From Pteria penguin (Eukaryota > Mollusca > Bivalvia > Pterioida > Pteriidae): DNA of 64,000 nt. Below are positions 60,988-64,000 of this stretch, in pieces (positions within the stretch are counted from its first letter, which is position 1; each line of letters begins with the position of its first letter). A program made the position numbers and the translations under genes. Location of the stretch: NCBI GenBank assembly GCA_035048485.1, contig CM068586.1:32458849-32522848 (forward strand). Direction: 5' to 3'. The notes under the pieces were generated by a model. That model was not told the origin of the DNA, did not search any database, and was given only the letters and a program-made list of their open reading frames with translations.

Positions 60988-61580
60988 GCAGACTCATATC
61001 TGAACAGGAAATATATTATTTAAGGTTGCCAGCAAGCTCAAGGTATATATGATTATCATGCACCATATTCATAAAACATGAAGTCTGCAGACTCATATCT
61101 GTACAGCACATTTCCCTAAATTGCGACATTTATATATAATCAAAATAAGCCAGCAAGCTCAAAGGTTATCAAATGTTATTGTTAAAAAATTACAGAAAAC
61201 ATTTAGCATGAGGTCTGCAGACTCTTATCTGTACAGCACTCTGCTCATGGATATATCTATACATGTATAAAATATGAATAATGACAAGCCACATAATTAG
61301 TATACTGGCATCTTGACATAAAAAAGATATGCTGAGCAGACTCGTATCTGAACTTATACCAAAGTCAAGACATTGTTTACGTAGAAACGACATTAAGAAA
61401 TTAAGAATACCAAGACAGGATGAGCAGACTCATATCTGAACTCATAGTCATACCACATACCGTGAGTAAAATCACAGCATCTAAGATGAGCAGACTCATT
61501 TCTGAACTCATAGTTATACCACAGATATTTTATAGGGAGTAAAATCACAGCATCTGAGATGAGCAGACTCGTATCTGAAC
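60988..61580 (-). repeat. Seven copies of the 18-bp motif (copy C)
   Basis: GCAGACTCATATCTGAAC and variants in the same order and spacing as A 15,096-15,689, starting near 60,988 and ending at 61,580. Confidence 0.85.
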
Positions 61581-61596
61581 TCATACCACAGACACT

Positions 61597-61736
61597 TTAT
61601 CATGAAGCAAAATCAAAAGCATCTATCCTAATATATTTTCGGAAGGCATTTGAATTCCACCTGCCTAATTTTTGAATGAAGCTATCGGAGTAACCCATAA
61701 GGGCAGCTTGAGTTGCTGCACCAATTCGGAAACTGT
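61597..61736 (-). pseudogene. Recombinase C-terminal fragment (copy C)
   Basis: Starts at the HSFR (His-x-x-Arg) motif and keeps IGAATQAALMGYS, LGRW and KYIR. The deletion breakpoint falls at this His codon, so the first Arg and Lys are lost. Confidence 0.85.
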
Positions 61737-61759
61737 GAAAATTATTTTATAAGATATTG

Positions 61760-62650
61760 ATCAACTGGCATCTCCAGGATGTGTCCATATTAAGAACACA
61801 ACTGGTTCTACACCAGAAAACTCATATTTATACACATAACATGTACATGTATGTACACTGACATCTCACACGAGAGACATATTAAGACAAAGTGACTGTA
61901 TACAGAACACAACTGGTTCTACACCTGAGAACCATATTTATACACATAACATGTACATGTATGTAAACTGACATCTCACACGAGAGTCGTATTAAGACAA
62001 AGTGACTGTATACAGAACACAACTGGTTCTACACCTGAGAACCATATTTATACACATAACATGTACATGTATGTAAACTGACATCTCACACGAGAGCCAT
62101 ATTAAGACAAAGTGACTGTATACAGAACACAACTGGTTCTACACCTGAGAACCATATTGATACACGTAACATGTACATGTATGTAAACTGACATCTCACA
62201 CGAGAGACATATTAAGACAAAGTGACTGTATACAGAACACAACTGGTTCTACACCTGAGAACCATATTTATACACATAACATGTACATGTATGTAAACTG
62301 ACATCTCACACAAGAGTCATATTAAGACAAAGTGACTGTATACAGAACACAACTGGTTCTACACCTGAGAACCATATTTATACACATAACATGTACATGT
62401 ATGTAAACTGACATCTCACACGAGAGCCATATTAAGACAAAGTGACTGTATACAGAACACAACTGGTTCTACACCTGAGAACCATATCTATACACATAAC
62501 ATGTACATGTATGTAAACTGACATCTCACACTTCAGTCATATTAAGACAAAGTGACTGTATACTGAACACAACTGGTTCTACACCTGAGAACCATATTTA
62601 TACAAATAACATGTACATGTATGTAAACTGACATCTTACACGAGAGTCAT
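61760..62650 (-). repeat. 110-bp tandem array, about 8 copies (copy C)
   Basis: The phase word starts at 61,861 and then every 110 bp to 62,631 (eight positions, all exactly 110 apart). Two more units than A. An AT run follows at 62,655-62,671. Confidence 0.95.
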
Positions 62651-62671
62651 AGTAATTATATATATATATAT

Positions 62672-63120
62672 AAAACATCGTATTTGTTTGTAGGCAGGAT
62701 GCCATAATTAATACACACTACGGTTGTCAGTACACGTATTATAGAATGTGATTCAGTGATTGTAACTGGCGCCTCGCCAAAGTCAAAGACTACACTCTGC
62801 ATTGTACTTATTATGTTATACTGTACCTGCATGCTTATTATATCAACGACATACAACTATAAGCAAATTCAATCTTTGGTCTAAGTGTGTGTATCGTATT
62901 TTACTATCCAGCCTTCAATCGTGTGTCGTATGGTACCTGTTATGATGTGTATTGACTAAGCGTTATTTGACGAGAATTCCCCACAGGTTATCCCGTCTTC
63001 AAGGTAAAATTTAGAACCCATAACATACGACTAAGTTACAATATACGGATCGTACTCTACACGGCTTGATTTAAAATGAAAATCAAGTTCATTGTATATT
63101 ACCACCTCAGCTTGAAAAAT
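62672..63120. other. Spacer between array and SGNH ORF (copy C)
   Basis: Non-coding; matches A 20,474-20,906. Confidence 0.5.
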
Positions 63121-63732
63121 TTAAAATGAGAAATGTACTGGCCTTAAACGGTTCGAAGCAAAAAGAACTGCATTCCTCAAGCTCCGCCAATATTTCCTCA
63201 TTGGTGTAACATCAAATTTATGTGAAACCAAATGTACTCCATCGGGACCAAGATAACACATGTTTGTCCAGAAGCCTCTATGTCTCCAGTAGTAAACTGC
63301 ATCTATGTTTTTTAATAGTCTCTCCAGAAGCGCATTAGTCCGAACAACTTTGTCATTGTAATGGGGCGAAGCTGCACACGGAAGTCGCCTCAGAAGCTGG
63401 CATACCACGATACATTGCATATTTAGTCCTTCCCTGAGGAAAAGCACAAAGTTCTTAATTGTCCGCGATACATCCTCGGGCGACTTAGTATTCAAATCAT
63501 TCCCGCCTATCTGTAGCACGCAAATTCTTGGCGATTCGGCAAATGTCCATAAATCCGGAGAGTTGCCTAATCTAGGAAGAGTTAATCCTCCTCGTGCTTT
63601 AATTACTATACGAAAGTCCTCCGAATCAAGATCCAAATTCTCATACTGCGTTTCACTGTCCATAAAGTCCCGCAAACGCCGAAAGTAAGAATGACCTATC
63701 AAGCATACTGGAACTGACCCCGGTCGCGCCAT
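63121..63732 (-). CDS. SGNH/GDSL-type hydrolase-like ORF, intact
   Basis: 203 codons from ATG 63,732. SGNH blocks: I is LIGHSYFRRL (Ser15; the usual GDS is GHS), II is the RGG at residues 47-49, III is IGGNDL (Gly77, Asn78), and V is DGVHL (Asp164, His167). So the Ser, Gly, Asn and His of the family are all present, and the Ser-Asp-His triad is plausible. There is no signal peptide. SGNH ORFs occur in some Ngaro-type elements, where their role is unknown; the substrate cannot be told. It lies upstream of the array and, in A, upstream of gag on the same strand. The A/C differences I count include more replacements than silent changes, so I see no sign of strong constraint. It could also be a separate gene carried along. 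Confidence 0.8.
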   Translation of the reverse strand: MARPGSVPVCLIGHSYFRRLRDFMDSETQYENLDLDSEDFRIVIKARGGLTLPRLGNSPDLWTFAESPRICVLQIGGNDLNTKSPEDVSRTIKNFVLFLREGLNMQCIVVCQLLRRLPCAASPHYNDKVVRTNALLERLLKNIDAVYYWRHRGFWTNMCYLGPDGVHLVSHKFDVTPMRKYWRSLRNAVLFASNRLRPVHFSF

Positions 63733-64000
63733 TTTGTTAGAGTGCGTACCGTTCTACAAAGACCTTAACCTCTGACACATGACACAATTATAACAGTCCC
63801 GATGGAACATGAACAATAAACTTACGTTCTGATTCAATGAAAGATGAAATCTTCTGAAAATAAGTTATCAAAACAGATTAAATTAACAATGCAGATAATC
63901 GCTGTTCATTGTTTGGCAAACAAACCTGAAGTGACGCTGTGCATAATTAATTAGGCACGCGTGACTAGCCACGTGATTAGTAGAAGCTTATGATTGGTTG
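63733..64000. other. Upstream of SGNH ORF, window end
   Basis: Non-coding; matches A 21,528-21,796. It is GC-richer near the ATG and AT-rich further up. Confidence 0.6.

Larger units (their letters stand above)
60335..63900 (-). mobile_element. Deletion derivative of the DIRS-like element (copy C)
   Basis: Keeps the seven 18-bp motifs (60,988-61,580), the last part of the recombinase (61,597-61,736), the 110-bp array (about 61,760-62,650) and an intact SGNH ORF (63,121-63,732). Gag, RT, RNase H and most of the recombinase are gone: AACTGTG (A 15,847) is joined to ATTATTTTATAA (A 19,743). It cannot encode its own reverse transcription. Confidence 0.88.
43846..64000. repeat. Locus duplication unit C, near-identical to A
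   Basis: It starts with sequence shared with B (43,846 onward against 25,478 onward, first shared word TTTAGGAATCTCA), then runs collinear with A from 44,225 to the window end. Its right end is cut, so its copy of the VWC first exon would lie outside the window. It carries the most complete versions of the SGNH ORF, the 135-codon ORF and the helix-turn-helix-like ORF. Confidence 0.93.

Noticed and set aside
1..64000. tRNA or rRNA genes
   Set aside because: I looked for cloverleaf-type and rRNA words and saw none I could support by eye; a dedicated scan would be decisive.

Overview
This is eukaryotic, AT-rich, intron-bearing DNA with no bacterial or operon features. I read it as a bivalve mollusc genome; a mytilid-like or related bivalve is a guess. 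The evidence is the repeat content: a roughly 160-bp repeat with words such as GGGCCGTAATTCCGTC and a GACGGACAGACGG tail, a roughly 350-bp dispersed satellite with the core GTCGAAATGCGCATCTGG, the AGATAACTC motif, Penelope-like and DIRS-like retroelements, and a small secreted VWC protein. Most of the window is non-coding and mobile DNA.

The main structure is a head-to-tail triplication of one locus. Unit A is 1 to about 22,300 (cut by the window start). Unit B is about 25,478-43,845, older and strongly diverged. Unit C is about 43,846-64,000 (cut by the window end). A position 1 aligns with C position 44,225, and A 21,796 aligns with C 64,000. A and C are nearly identical apart from a few large indels. 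B shares only blocks with them and carries its own insertions. A and C could be a recent duplication or two haplotypes assembled in tandem.

The only convincing host gene is a minus-strand gene for a small secreted VWC-domain protein. In unit B it has a signal-peptide/VWC exon (43,055-43,307) and a second cysteine-rich exon (40,545-40,711), with matching splice sites and phase. The second exon also exists in A (13,378-13,595) and C (59,264-59,481). The first exon in A survives only as a stub beside a Penelope-like insertion (about 22,255-22,290). In C it would lie beyond the window.

In the intron of A and C sits a tyrosine-recombinase (DIRS/Ngaro-type) retroelement, about 14,450-21,900 in A. 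In minus-strand order it carries an SGNH-hydrolase ORF, a 110-bp tandem array, gag with a zinc knuckle, RT, RNase H, tyrosine recombinase, and seven copies of an 18-bp motif. A keeps all domains but with several frameshifts and a stop in the hydrolase. C lost about 3.9 kb (gag to mid-recombinase) but keeps an intact hydrolase ORF. B lacks the element. Other elements are two Penelope-like remnants (22,381-24,407 with direct pseudo-LTRs; 26,816-28,072), an L1/Tx1-like LINE remnant (about 31,960-35,760) interrupted by satellite monomers, a TIR element with internal 160-bp repeats (6,107-6,794), and decayed KIAA1958/Crypton-type coding DNA (about 10,000-10,790 and 54,520-55,330).

I see no defence system, CRISPR, RNA gene or new pathway. 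The parts most worth a second look are the SGNH-carrying element and its deletion derivative, the VWC gene array, and the satellite monomers that behave like insertions.
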